DNA from: Isoetes taiwanensis
Taxonomy: Eukaryota > Streptophyta > Lycopodiopsida > Isoetales > Isoetaceae
Length of the DNA stretch: 64,000 nt
Direction: 5' to 3'
Assembly (NCBI GenBank): GCA_021234155.1
Contig: JAJEKV010000430.1
Location: forward strand, 1-64,000
A program made the position numbers and the translations under genes. Each line of letters begins with the position of its first letter. The first letter of the stretch is position 1. The notes under the pieces are model-generated. The model saw nothing but the letters and a program-made list of their open reading frames with translations, was not told where the DNA came from and made no database searches. Below are positions 1-12,877 of the stretch, in pieces.

Positions 1-853
1 TTTCCAAAATATTGATAGTCTTTAATGGAATGTCATAAACTTAAAAAATCTTATAGAAACTTTTACGTGACGCATATCTGCCTCGTACACCCCTTTATAA
101 GATATCCACCCCTTTTTCTCGCAGAAATTCATGGCAATTGCAAGATCCTTTTTAAAATGTGAAGTAACCGACTGCAGCAATTTACAACAAAGTTAAATCA
201 AGGGGTTCTTCAAAAACAACATTGTGGTCTTCGCTCTTTCAGAATTGGATCCACCCAATTCTAGCCATCGCTCCAATATAAATTCCAAGAAAGCATCCAG
301 CTGCAGCATTTAAACTGGATTTAAATTACTAGCCAATGATAAAACTCGCGGTTCTAAGTCGCTTAACTTACATTTTCCTCGCAATAAAAACACAAGAAAT
401 TGAATGACATAATTTAACTTAAGGTTTGTTCAAAACCAATTGTCCAAGAGCTTTACAACGGGGTTTAAGAGCACCACCAAACACATGCAACGGCGAGAGA
501 GCACCAATTTGAATACCAACACATGCTTTGAAGCAAAAAGTATCTCCACCAAGAAGAAATCGGGCGCAACAGAGGAAAGGCAACCGTGCTTTCAAATAGA
601 ATGCCAAGATTTTGGAAACATGTCAAAAAACGTTTTGGATTACTCACCTTAATTCCTTAGGAAGATAAGAGTGAATTTAATAATGATGGCATAAATGAGA
701 CAACTTTACCCTTTTAGAAATTTCTTTGCAACTTCTTTAATTAATGAACTTTGCCTTGTTGCCACTTTCGATGTACCATCAACGGTCCGGGATGTGCCAC
801 CTCACCATCCCTAAGCAATTTGGTTGATTGATTTAATTTATTTATATTAAATA
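1..853. other. Unassigned sequence left of the 9.7-kb repeat
   Basis: Moderately AT-rich sequence. The short frames on either strand (up to about 70 codons) overlap each other, show no recognisable motif and carry no clear splice pattern. I see no gene here. The last 70 bases run into an AT-rich stretch that directly precedes the first copy of the 9.7-kb unit. Confidence 0.5.
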
Positions 854-3017
854 TAAAGGTGCCACCCTTTTATTTCAAGGCCCGTGATTTCACCTTCCCC
901 ATCCAACCGCTTAAAAGATGGGGTTTATAGGGTGGCCACATGCAATATTTGTCGCCTCCACCTCCGTAGATCTTCAATCCATAATGCAGAGCGGATACCG
1001 CAGAGGTGAAGAGTGGCGTATCAGGGAAGAGCTTCTAAGAGGGGAACCAGATTGCACTAATTTTTGTGGATGCTCCCCCGCAAGAATGGAAGATTGAAAA
1101 CCGGGCCTCCTCGACCAAGATGGAGGCCTCCACCGTTTTTGCCTCAAAAATCCGCCGCTGAAGGCAGAAAATGATCATGTGGCCACCCCTTATGACCCAT
1201 GTATACCCATACATGCCCTTTTAGATATTCAATGGTTGCAGCCTTTTGCCAATTGGCCGCATTTAAAATAAACGCCTAGATCGATTTGAATATATAGATA
1301 TCTATTTCATAGGGCATCCAAAGTAAGTATTTTATATATATTATGATAATAATATATATAATCCGCTAGATATATGCCAATATCAGATTCAAAGAAGCAG
1401 AGTGGGATTTTATCCCCAAACCCCTAGAAAGGGGCTCACCGGCTCTTTTTGAGTTGCAGACTTTGTATATGGCTACAAACTAGTTGCGACGTCCTCAATG
1501 ATCTTTTTGAATTAATAAAACAGAGTCTTCCAAACTGGCCGCACTCTCACATCATTTTGTAGAATGCATGAAAAAGCTCTTTGTCTGGCAAAGATAACAC
1601 TTAATTGCGATTGTCAATCCCTTTGAGACAACCCCCACCCATAAGCATTGGTAATCGAGATCATTTCGCTTTTTAGATATCTATGTTTTTACGTGCAAAA
1701 AAATTATCCGTATAAAGAATCTGTTCCAACATCCGCCTGCTTCCTCATAATTCTGGGATTCTCGAGGAAGTAATTTGATTGTGGTCGCGAAGGCTGGCCT
1801 CGATGATCGAACCCAGAGAAAAACAATTCAAGGAGTTCAACTCTTCCGTCCGGCATCAATTGCGTGCTTTAATGGGCAGCAAGTATTTTAATCAGAACCC
1901 AGCCTATTCTTACATCCACCGTGACGCTTTAATGGGGAAATTAATATGTGCTCGTGGGAAGCAAAAGTTTGAAACGCACCATAAAATAAAGTGCCAAGGA
2001 TATGGGTCCGGACCGATAGTTGCTTCCAGATTACATGTTCGGATCGCAGCAGTGGAAGAAAGATCATCTCGAACGAGTTTTCGGACCCGGAGAATCTCTC
2101 GCCACATGGAATCTCGGCCACAAAAGTGCAATTGCCGGACCTCTCGAAAGGGAAACCTTTAACCCCTTATATGACGTGTAATGGATTTTTCACCTAATTG
2201 AAACCAAAGTCATGGGCCAAGTAATTCCAGCCGGATTCTTGCTTATTCTAAGGCTACAATTAACTGACTTATTCTCGCGAACTAGCTGATTTTAGTTTCC
2301 TTAAAGACACAGAGGGGCCATGGGTTTCTTCATCGAATTAGAAGGGAACGTTAGCTATTTAGTTTATGAAATGGACAATTTTCAAACAATTCTCGTTTAT
2401 GTTACTATATGCAGAGTAAATTATCGAGCTATAGGCAAAGAACTTACCCAGCTTTTTAAGCCCCGGCCGCACTTTGTTGATAGCTTTCTCAGAGAACTTC
2501 CGCAACAACAAATAGAGGCAATTACCAATCTACTTCATACAAAGAGAGCTATGGATGGGTAAAAGCGATACCTAGAACCACAGGAGGCTTAATGGGAAGG
2601 AGGGCTTGGAGTATTTGATGGGTCGAGCAATACATCGAAAGCTGGCCTGGCCGTACCATAGTCGCGATCCATTTGGTCGAGGGAAGAAAGGCAGCAGGGA
2701 CACAAAACTAATTCTAATTTTGGCCGAAGTTTTCGAAGAAGATATAGATATTGATAATTCTAGTAATCTTATATATAGGAAGATATATATCCCTTATATA
2801 TCCCTTATATATATATACAATTATATAAGCACCCCCTTATATCTAGAGATTTTGGTGTCAGCCACGAATTGCCTATTTTTGAGATCAGCGGTTGAGATGA
2901 AAACATGCCAAAACCACCCCAAGCACCCCCTTGGGTATAAAGATTGAGGTGTCGCGACTTGACCATCAAGTGCAAGATCTACTTGATTGGATGGGGCCAC
3001 CTCATGATCCCCCCCAT

Positions 3018-3101
3018 TTGGGGCTTTAATATGGGCCATTGGATTCATTGATTCCGGGATTAGGTGGATTTGGGGCTTTTAATATGGGCCATTGGATTCA
3101 C
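3018..3101 (+). repeat. Paired 30-bp direct repeat, copy 1 of unit
   Basis: GGGGCTTTAATATGGGCCAT followed by TGGATTCA occurs twice, separated by about 20 bases. The same pair is present in the second 9.7-kb unit at about 12795-12877, so the pair predates the large duplication. Confidence 0.75.
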
Positions 3102-4865
3102 AAACCAAAAGCCCCAAATTGAAGTCCTCTGCTCTCACCGAAGGAGCCCAACGGATTCTCTTTTGTTCGGTTGGAGAAGGCCACAAGCGCGCCATTGCCA
3201 TCTGATTTCCTTTAGCGGTGTAATGTGTTGATAGGACAACCGGTTTCTCGAGAAAAGAGCCGATTTTTCTTTGCATTCTTGGATTTTGAAATGCGGATGA
3301 CATCAAATGAGAAAAGAAACCAAATAATGGCTAATTCAAGGATTTGTTTCAATATCTTAGAACTATAGAATGTGATGCTCTTGCATTCGCATAAATAGCA
3401 ACCGCTCGGAAGACTTCAAGACCGCCAACGTAATGCCACGGGAATACCTTATCTAACATCCCAAAACCTAATCATGCCGGATCGGGTCTTGACAAGCCAC
3501 AAACAGCTTCAAAGCATAGAAACAAAGATGAAGTCTCAGAATCCAGGCGATCTCGAAGTTCGACAAAACAAGGCTTAAATTTACTTCTAAATTTATCAAT
3601 TTGGGGCCGAAACTTTTTGGGATGTTAAAAAAACGCCAGTAGATTAAAAAAACCGCACTGATGCATCAAGGCGGAAGGCCACGAGCTATAGCCATCGAGA
3701 AAAAGAAGCTCCAACACAGAGATGCATTACACGGTTTTGCAAATATTTGGTATGCAAAGGGCTTCTAGGATTTGCGGGGGCATCTCACTGAGAGATGCAT
3801 CCCAATTCGTTTGCCTAATCCTCCCCGCCCATTTCGTTCCCTCGTGAGTTTCATTAGAATTGTTCATTAGAATTGTTCGAGGCCTAGATCTCCTAGATGG
3901 AGCTACGAATCGCAGCCTAATAGCCTCGTGGTTGCACCTAAAAACCAAGGGCCGTGCTTTTGGTTACGTAATAAGCTAGTATTATAGGCAGAAGCTAGGC
4001 TTCTAGATTATTCTCTCTGTGGGCTTTTTAATGTATTCCATTTGGGAACTACTCATGTGGCTAGATTATGCATTTCTAAGTAGCATGGGCTTGGTTTGTG
4101 ACACATGAATGGTGCTTGACAGTGCGAGGTGTTGGCAATGGGAATCGAGAAAGCAAATGAATCATCTGCTTGGCATTTCGAAATCAAAATAAGGTATGGT
4201 TGTTCTTCGCTAGGTTTTGTTTTCAATCGGGTTGCAATAATCTTGCGGGTTGTGTGTAGATTTTCTTTGTGTGAACTAGTGGAGTGAAGGACCTCAAAAA
4301 AAGTGCATATAAGTGCAAAGCTGTTGTTGGTAAGATATGCATATAAGTGCATATAAGAATAGCTTCTTTAGTCGACAAGACACCGCCACTTAGGGTTGAA
4401 CTCATCATCTAGGTTATGGTGTTAACACATCCCGTGATTATGCTCTCTCGATTGTTTTCATGTTAATAGCTCATTTCCAAACGTTGTGGTACACCTTAGC
4501 GCAGCTAGTTTAAGTTTCAATGTTCGCATTCCAAGTTTAGAAAGACCACATTTTGGCAATGTCTCCATACTATAAATTAGAGGAAATATGCATTTTCATC
4601 CGTGCTATTGGTAGGTTAGTTTTGGTCATTTTTGAACTTATTGTTACGATGGGCTTCGTGCACATCCTTCCACAAAGATAAATTTGTCTAATTTCTTTGG
4701 CAAGTGTATGGCTCAGCTTCTTCCTCCAAAGATCAAATCCAGGGTTTTTGTTTCTTGGTTTTCATGGTTGAGGCTACTTTGTAAATTTTCTGTTTGAAAA
4801 AAAGATCACAAGGTTCTCGTTGTCTCTTTGCCTTCAACGATCGGCTAATGTTTCTTTGTTTGTAG

Positions 4866-4922
4866 GTGCATGCGGTGTTACACAGGAGTGATGATCAAAT
4901 GTTTCAAGTTGCATTTGTTAAG
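4866..4922 (+). pseudogene. Exon-like block in copy 1 (possible ABC1-kinase-type fragment)
   Basis: A 19-codon open block sits between a pyrimidine-rich TTTGTTTGTAG acceptor and an AG/GTTAG donor. It reads VHAVLHRSDDQMFQVAFVK. The VHRAVL-like start followed by a short linker and QVA resembles the Q-V-H-R-A segment of ABC1/UbiB-type kinases, where VAVKVQ follows, but nothing else of that kinase could be confirmed nearby. A second block (about 4999-5059) follows a TTTCTGCAG acceptor and reads IDFNFGKLLSSGRF; it does not clearly match. The copy-2 counterpart of the first block (14557-14619) has small insertions and a stop. Treated as a gene remnant; the family call is weak. Confidence 0.3.
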
Positions 4923-6119
4923 GTTAGAATATTTCTCCTTTGGGTGTCTTTTCATGCTTATTTTCCAACCGTCATTTATGTCTTTCATTTTTCTGCAGAT
5001 TGATTTTAACTTTGGGAAGCTGCTAAGCTCGGGGCGATTCATATTTTTAGGCATACAGTGACATAGTTTTTCCCCACCTTTTTATTTGTTGGTGCGCCAC
5101 AGATTAGTAGAGGTGCGCCAGGTTTTGCCATTTTAATACATTAGGTGCATCGTTGCATGCTTTGGCCATTGCAGATTCTCGCAACAGTCGTAAACATAGA
5201 AACATAGGGAAGAATGACCATGTCTCCCTCGTGATTTATAGTTGATTATACTTAGAGAGGCCATAAGTGATGAGTGCTAAATTTAATGGTCTTCAAGTTA
5301 GTATCTATTTGTTTATATTTCTTTATCCTTGCGGGACATATGAAGAAGGTGAAAGTATTGCAAGACTTTTGAAGGCGTGCGGTGGTCCTCCATCCATACC
5401 CATCTTGCTCAACCCGGTACCAAGACCTTTTTAGATAATGCCTTTGGTAAGGTTCTACAAATAAGCGCTCCAAATTTATTTTAGCAGCTTTATGCTCTAT
5501 TTTTTGAGCCCAAGTTTTTAACTGGCTATGGAGGGTATTAAACGCGGAGTACTCGGGAGCTGACACAAGTATGGCTTATGTTTGATCATCACGTTTTGAT
5601 GTGGGCTGGTAGTAGACTCGCAATGATGAAATTGATTCCATTTGTTAGTCCATTCCGCAATTGATCTCTTTGATATCCCCCGCCTTGCCGAATCCAGCTC
5701 TGAAACCGTGGTTCGGTCAAAAATTTTGATTCATCATACATGTATGGTTTAGTGGATGTGCCCCTAGTTTGTATAAATGCTGTAATAATTGGTGTCATAG
5801 ACCCAACCGGTTTTCATAGACATTACTTAATCTTGAGAAGAACGAGCTATATGGACCAAACTTCCTTCCTCTACTTTTATTCGATTTCTCGGGGATTGCT
5901 ATTTTTGAATGAGCCAATAGGACAAGATGGTCATTTCTAGTTGCAATATGTTATCGCGATTCGTGACATGTGTTGCTTTACCGTGGTTTCGTGCTTTGAA
6001 GTGGGAGTTCCTCAAACTTGGGAGGTGACAATCATGCGAAATGAAGTAAAAGTATTACCGTTTAATCCGCTTATATCGTAACCTATGGTAATCTTTCTTT
6101 GATTATTCTACCTCTGTAG

Positions 6120-6201
6120 GACTTAAAAAGTGGGAAGCTATGTCGGTGGCAAGGACGCCAAGGAAAGCATGACCGTTTTAGATCCACTTTTCAAGCAAGA
6201 G
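6120..6201 (+). pseudogene. Exon-like block, frameshifted (copy 1)
   Basis: Bounded by a CCTCTGTAG acceptor and an AAGCAAGAG/GTAACT donor, like a real internal exon. It is 82 bases long, five fewer than its counterpart in copy 2, and the reading frame is lost. The shared 3' part still encodes SMTVLDPLFKQE in one frame. The protein family is not recognised. Confidence 0.45.
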
Positions 6202-7493
6202 GTAACTCTTTCTCTCTCTCTCTTTGAAGGCATTTAGATCATTAAGGCATGAATGCTTGAGTTTGTTATTTTGTAGTCATGTGGCTTAACCCAAATGTGT
6301 AAGGCTTTTGGCTTTTTGTAGAATGTTTTTGCCTCGCATAATTATAGTGCATTATCCGAGATTGGGTGCTTCGAGATTGGGTGCTTCTGAGGTGGTGCCC
6401 GTGTAAGCTATAAAACAAAACCCTCAAATGCATGTTAGATTAGGGATATTATTGTGATATTCACCGATTAGATTGAACAAACTACTTGCGGGCTCACTCG
6501 CCCCGCTTGGGATGTTCATTACCATACTACCTCTCTAACTATGTTATGGTGTGCTTGAAGTTTGCAACAATGGTTCGAATATTGGCCCCATAATCGCAAC
6601 CAACATGCCCCGATTTTGTAAATCGGGTTATTCTTTTCTTGGCCGATGGATGAGCTCGGTCGCCAAAGCAAAACCCATCACAGAAGTTCTAAAAGATGTT
6701 ATGCATGGCCAAATTCTCGAGGTAAGAGTAATAAAATTATTATCCAAAAGTTTAGATATTGTATCAAATTAATTATTGTCTTGCACTGCTGCTGAATTGA
6801 ATAAGCTGGAAGGACGGCTTTAAAGTTACCAATTACGCCTCGCAAATACATAAAGAGGTTGTTGGAGCTAGATAACAAAGTAAGTGATCATGGATTTTGA
6901 AATTCCGTCCTTTGTTTGGAAGATCTGACTTCGGATTCATCATGCCCTTTGAGAAAATAATGGTTAGACCCTTTTGTAAAAAGTTTAGTTCTTATTGAGA
7001 ATCAGATTAGAGGTGAATTAAGACATTTTTTATCGGATATGAGGCATCCTTTTTTGCAAAAGTTGTCTATAAAAAAGTTGCATTTGGCTATGGCTACTCA
7101 TTTTAAGCACTAAAATAGACTATGTTTTGTGTTGCTACGCATTACTCCTAGTTTTTGTACAGTGTTTTACTCAACAATGCCTTCACACTTGCATTCCAGC
7201 TCCAACAAATTGCCTCGACCACATGTTTTCCACCTACCTTATTGTTGTTGAAAATCAGCCCTGCTACAAAGTTCTGCAGGAGGGAATGTTTCTTCAAGAA
7301 TTGGGTTGACAAATTAATAGTATGCATAGCAAGGAGACAAGGCGACACTTAACCGACACGGGCTTATGCTAAATCTGAGGGCTATTGTTAAAAAGTACAT
7401 TGAATTGGGCTATTGTTAAATTGGGTGATCTTTGAATTTGTTATACAAATCATGTGCCAACGTGCTTTCTTAGCTCCTCGGGTTGTTTTCGCA

Positions 7494-7557
7494 GATTCGG
7501 ATGGCAAGATGCATCTTTATTTTGCTTGCTCTCATTCTTACGTGTCCCCCGGGTAAA
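7494..7557 (+). other. Exon-like block (copy 1)
   Basis: After a GTTTTCGCAG acceptor the sequence reads DSDGKMHLYFACSHSYVS before a possible GTAAAT donor. The same block occurs in copy 2 at about 17219-17282 with an AAGCAG acceptor and a GTAAATC donor. Conservation of both borders suggests an old exon, but I cannot assign a family. Confidence 0.3.
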
Positions 7558-8152
7558 TCATGAGATAAATTATTACACGATGACATTATTTACGCAACAC
7601 GAAAGTGTGTGCATGTCCTCAATTCATTGTTTTCATTACTGTAAGCATTTGCATCAGGACCGCTCATATCCCTTTTTTGTCAATTTAAAAGCACTAACTA
7701 GTATTTTCATGACTTCGGGTTGCCGGGTTACAAATCATGTTTGATTGCTATTCATGGAACACAATTGCATTAAGGGCTTATCTTTATGGAATACTCTATT
7801 CAAAATGATTAATAGAGGTATTTCGGACAAGGAATAAAAAATGCATCTGTGGTGTCCGATTTGTGGTGAAATAGGGATTGGAAAGCATGCGGGCATGAAA
7901 AATTAACATAAGAATTGGTTTGAAGTCATCCATATATTAACAGGATATCCATACTTATGGTTGGCAATATGGATGTGAATTAGGCCACTCTGTTCTATCC
8001 TTTCCATTTATTTTGTATCTTGCCGACCGCCTTCACTTTGAGTAGGAATGAGGGTCTCCAAGCTTCTATGTATTTCTTTTTAAGCCTTCATATTTCAACG
8101 TCCGAGAGCTTACATAAGTTACATTAACGGAGACCACACAATTGCTCGCAAC

Positions 8153-8728
8153 TTATGCCCACGGAACAAGATCTCGACTTTGTGGTGCCATGCATGCCAA
8201 AAGTCTCATGTAACTTTCAAGAGCTTTATATTCAGGAGAGTGTTTGCAAGTTGTAACTTCAAAATGATATGTAGCAAGAAATACTCCTTCATACATGATC
8301 TCCCTTTGTCGCGATGCTCCCATTACGGTGTTGCAATGGCCATTCTTGCATGGTAGTGCAATGCCAATGTATTTGTCCCCTGGCCTATCATGGATAAAGC
8401 AAGAATGTACAAATATATCATTTGTCTTAACTTTCAAGAGTTTTATTCTCATAGAGTGTTTGCAAGTTATAACTTCAAAATGATATATGTAGCAAGAAAT
8501 ACTCTTCCAGACATGATCTCCCTTTGCTGCATGCTCCCCATTACCTTGTTGCAATGGCCATTCTTGCATGGTAGTGTAAAGGCCAATGTATTTGTCCCCG
8601 GCTTTGTCATGGATAAAGCAAGAATGTACAAATATATCATTTATGAGACAGGGGACAAACATCAAGAGCAACTGAAAGATGCATTTGTCTATTTTTTTCG
8701 TGTCATCTTCGTTTATGATAGAGGACAT
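8153..8728. repeat. Inner two-unit tandem repeat (about 240 bp per unit), copy 1
   Basis: A block running from the CAAGAG-CTTTAT motif through a Cys-rich or Met-rich segment (depending on strand) to AATGTACAAATATATCATTT is repeated twice in tandem, units starting near 8217 and 8435. The minus strand is open for 191 codons and the peptide shows the same internal duplication (DIFVHSCFIHD occurs twice). The plus strand is also partly open and ends with KARMYKYIIYETGDKHQEQL. Neither peptide is recognised. The counterpart in copy 2 (about 17935-18430) keeps the two units but the long minus frame is broken there, arguing against selection on it. Confidence 0.6.
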
Positions 8729-9779
8729 GAATAGCTAAAGTGGCAATTAACTCGTGCACTTCAGACATGTACCAAAGAAAGTTTATGAAGATTATGGAAT
8801 ATGAAGAATAGTTCAAATATGCCGAACTCCGGAATCTACAAGTTTAATGACTACCTGCATCTATAAATACTTAACATGTAATCATAAGGTTATATTAAAG
8901 CATATAGAGAGTTATACTAAAACATATACGGGTATCAAAAGCTTGTGGTGCATTATTGCACATGTTGCATCTATTGTCCGAGTATTGATGAGCTTGACTA
9001 TGTTGTCAACAATCAGAACATTAGGCTAGTCATAAATGTTTGTGCTTGATGACATGCACATTCTTTGAAGCCATGAACATTGGTGCGCCGCAAAGGACCA
9101 TTTTTTCCATTTTAGGCATAGGTTGGACATGTTACGCAAACTTCCTAGTGGTCATAGCATCCTCAACCGGGCTCATGTTATGCTAACTTTCTAGTGATCA
9201 TAGCATTCTTTTAGAAGCTTGCATGGTATCTTATCTCAGATTTATCAATGGTCTAAGGCAACTTATAACTAAGGGCGGGGAAGTTGTGAATGTGAGATGA
9301 GCAATGTTCATTATCACCCTTTCATTGACTTTATGCAACATGCTCTACACGCCATTCCCATGATTGTATTCTTCACCAACTCGCTGGTAATTTTCGTGAA
9401 GTCGCGACCGTAACTAAGCATTGATCAATAAAAAAATTTAATGTCCGGATTTGTATTCCCACCCATTGAAAAATATGATTGTTATGTACATGGTAAAAAT
9501 GTAGGTACACAAATGTGCAAAACCAAAGAATATCTACAATATCCCGCTTAAAGTGAGGATGCAATTTTTCAACTTACTCTATTTTGAGCTAGTTGTTAAA
9601 TGGTTATCAAGCTAGAACACAAGAATGAAAGAACCTCATAACCTCTTTAAGATCTTATGCTACTTTAAGATATTCCTTTGTTGAATCACCAAAGATTGAT
9701 GCGGCCATCGTGTTGTGTACCATCCGCAGTGATGTCAACTCTACCTATTATAGAAATTGTACAAATTTAAATCGTGATT

Positions 9780-10200
9780 TAGCTAATGGATTATGGAATA
9801 TTTAAGAAACCTATGGCAATCACAAAAAAGAATATTTGGGAATCTAAATCTTCATATAATCTTTGACAATCTAGAAGAATCTTGATGTAATCTTAGAGAA
9901 TTTAAAAGAATCTTCATACGATCCAAATTTGAATCTTAGAGAATCTAAGTAGAATCTTTGAGAATCTATGGCAATCTAAGAGAATCTTGATGGTTTTTGG
10001 AGAATCTACAGGTGGAGTCTTCATAGAGTCTAATGGAATCGAGGAGAATCTCTTGGGGAATCTAGAGGACTTTGAGATAACCTTTGAGAATTTAAGGGAT
10101 GGAATTTTGATAACCTAGAAAAATCTTCATAGAATCTTGAGAATCTAGGAGAATCCTTAAAGAACCTTAAGAATCTAGAGGAATCTTTGATACTATGTAT
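9780..10200. repeat. Degenerate GAATCT-type minisatellite, copy 1
   Basis: About 420 bases built of irregular 10-12-base repeats around AGAATCTT, GGAATCTAG and TTGAGAATC. The period drifts, so it is a degenerate low-complexity tract rather than a clean array. The same type of tract occurs at 19530-19930, 55412-55838 and 58743-58965. Confidence 0.7.
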
Positions 10201-12794
10201 GCTTTTGCGTGGTCTATAATCCACGTAACATATACACTCAATTTTTACAAGCCCTCATGGTACAATAAAAACTTGTATATATATATCCTTATATATATAT
10301 ACAATTATATTGAGTGTCACAAATGATGTAGAGTCTCAAATGGTGTAGAGATTTATGCCACAAATTTTTGGTAGAGATTGATCTCGACGGTCCAATCTCT
10401 GTGATGGACGGCCCAGACGGTGCCACCTCGTAACTCCCCAAGCATCCCTATTGTTGGTGTACCAAAATGTTGGTAGAGATTGATCTCTACTGGTCCATCT
10501 CTCGAGATGAACGGCCCACAACAAAAGCCCCAAATTTTCATCCTCTGTTCTCACGCCCCGAGCCGAGCGATATGCCCATTCATTTTCCCGGATGTTCTTA
10601 GCCCGGACCTGCAAAAATTAATAAAGGTGCCACCCTTTATTTCGAAGGCCCAGATTTCACCTTCCCCGATCCAACCGTTTAAAAGATGGGGTTTATAGGG
10701 GTGGCCACATGCAATATTTGCTGCCTCCACCTCCGTATCTCAATTTCATAACGAGAGCGGATACCGCGGAGAGGTGAAGAGTGGCGTAATAAAGGGGGAA
10801 GAGCTTGTAAGAGAGGGGAACCGCAGATTGCACTAATTTTGTGGATGCTCCCCGCAAGAATGGAAGATTGAAAACCGGCCTCCGACTTCAAGATGGAGGC
10901 CTCCACTCGCTTTTTTGCCTCAAAATCTGCCGTTGAAGGCAGAAAAATGATCATGTGGCCACCCCTTATGACCCATGTATACCCATACATGCCCCTTAGA
11001 TATTCAATGGTTTGCGGCTTTGCCACCTCACGCATTTTAAAATAAACGGCCTAGATCGATTTGAATATATAGATATCTATTTCATAGGGGCATCAAAGTA
11101 AGTAATTTTATATATATTATGATAATAATATATATAACCGCTAGATATATGCCAATATCAGTATTCAAAGAAGCAGAGTGGATTTTATCCCCAAACCCCT
11201 AGAAAGGGGCTCACCGTGGCTCTTTTTGAGTTGCTTGGGGACTTTGTATATGGCTCAACTAGTTGCGTGACGCCCTCAATGATCTTTTTGAATTAATAAA
11301 AACGAGTCTTCCAAACCGGGCGGCACCTCACATCATTTTTGTAGAATGCAAAAAAGCTCTTTGTCCGGCAAAGATAACACTTCTAATTGCAAATGTCAAT
11401 CCCTTTGAGACAACCCCCACCCATAAGCATTGGCAATCGAGATCATTTCGCTTTTAGATATCTATGTTTTATTGTGCAAAAAAATTATCTCGTATAAAGA
11501 ATCGCTCCAACATCCGCCTCTGCTTTCCTCATAATTCGGATTCTCGAGGGAAGTAATCGATTGTGGTCGCAAAGTTGGGGCTCGGATGATCGAACTCTAG
11601 AGAAAAAACACCAAGGAGTTCAACTCTTCCGGTCCCGCATCAATTGCGTGCTTTAATGGGCAGCAAGTATTTTAATCAGAACTCCGCCTATTCCCACATC
11701 CACCGTGACGCTTTAATGGGGAAATTAATATGTGCTCAGTGGAAGCAAAAGTTTGAAATCGCACTCCATAAAATAAAGTGTCAAGGATATGTCCGAACCG
11801 ATAGTTGCTCCGTGATTACATGTTCGGATCGCAGGGGAAGAAAGATCATCCGAAACGAGTTTTCGGACCCGGAGAATCTCGCCTAAAGAGAATCTCGCCA
11901 CAAAAGCGTAATTGCGGACCTCTCTCAAGAAGGGAAACCTAACCCCCTTATATGATGCGGTAATGGATTTTTCAACGGAATTGAAACCAAAGTCATGGGC
12001 CAAGTAATTCCAGTGATTCTTGCTTATTCTAAGGCTACAATTAACCGGACTTATTCTCAAGAACTAGCTGATTTTAGTTTCCTTAAAGACAAGAGGGGCC
12101 ATGGGTTTCTTCAATGGAATTAGAAGGAACGTTAGCTATTTAGTTTTATGAAATGGACAATTTTCAAACAATTTCGTTTATGTTACTATATGCGAGGTAA
12201 ATTATCGAGCTATAGGCGACAACTTACCCAGTTTTTTTTAAGCCCCTACAAGACTTTGTTGATAGCTTTCGTAGAACTTCGCAACAACAAATAGAGGCAA
12301 TTACCAATCTACTTCATACAAACAGAGCTATGGATGGCAAAGTGGTATACCTAGAACCACGGGAGGCGACGAGGGAAGGAGGGCGGTGGAGTATTTCGAT
12401 GGGTCGAGGAGCAATACATCGAGCAGCCCGGCCGTACCATAGCGCGATCCATTTGGCCGGAGGGAAGAAAGGCACGACACAAAAACTAATTCTAATTTTA
12501 AATGAGTTTTCGTAGGAAGATATAGATATTGATAATTCTAGTAATCTTATATATAGGAAGATATATATCCCTTTATATATCCTTATATATATACAATTAT
12601 ATAAGCACCCCCTTTATATCTAGAGATTTTGGTGTGCTTGGCCGCGCCGTACCGCCTATTTTGAGATCAGCGGTTGAGATGAAAACATGCCAAACCACCC
12701 CAAGCACCCCTTGGGTATAAAGATTGAGGTGTGTCGACTTGACCATCAAGTGCAAGATCTACGGTTGAGATGGGGCCACCTCATGATCCCCATT

Positions 12795-12877
12795 TGGGGC
12801 TTTTAATATGGGCCATTGGATTCATTGATTCGGGATTGAGGGGATTTGGGGCTTTTAATATGGGCCATTGGATTCAC
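12795..12877 (+). repeat. Paired 30-bp direct repeat, copy 2 of unit
   Basis: Counterpart of the pair at 3018-3101, with the same order and spacing. Confidence 0.75.

Larger units (their letters stand above)
854..10611 (+). repeat. 9.7-kb direct repeat, copy 1
   Basis: Starts at TAAAGGTGCCACCC and ends around GGATGTTCTT at 10590. The same landmarks recur about 9,768 bases later at the left end and 9,727 bases later at the right end, so copy 2 follows directly, head to tail, with a net loss of about 40 bases. Long blocks are identical. Differences are short clusters of indels or substitutions, many at CG, CTG, CAG or CCG. No terminal inverted repeats, LTR signature or transposase was found, so it fits neither a standard DNA transposon nor an LTR. 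Exon-like blocks with splice borders suggest it carries host gene pieces. A tandem duplication is the simplest reading; two haplotypes joined by the assembler is the main alternative. Confidence 0.9.

Noticed and set aside
8153-8728. 191-codon minus-strand gene in copy 1
   Set aside because: The frame is broken in the other copy and its internal repeat comes from a DNA tandem repeat; the opposite strand is equally open.
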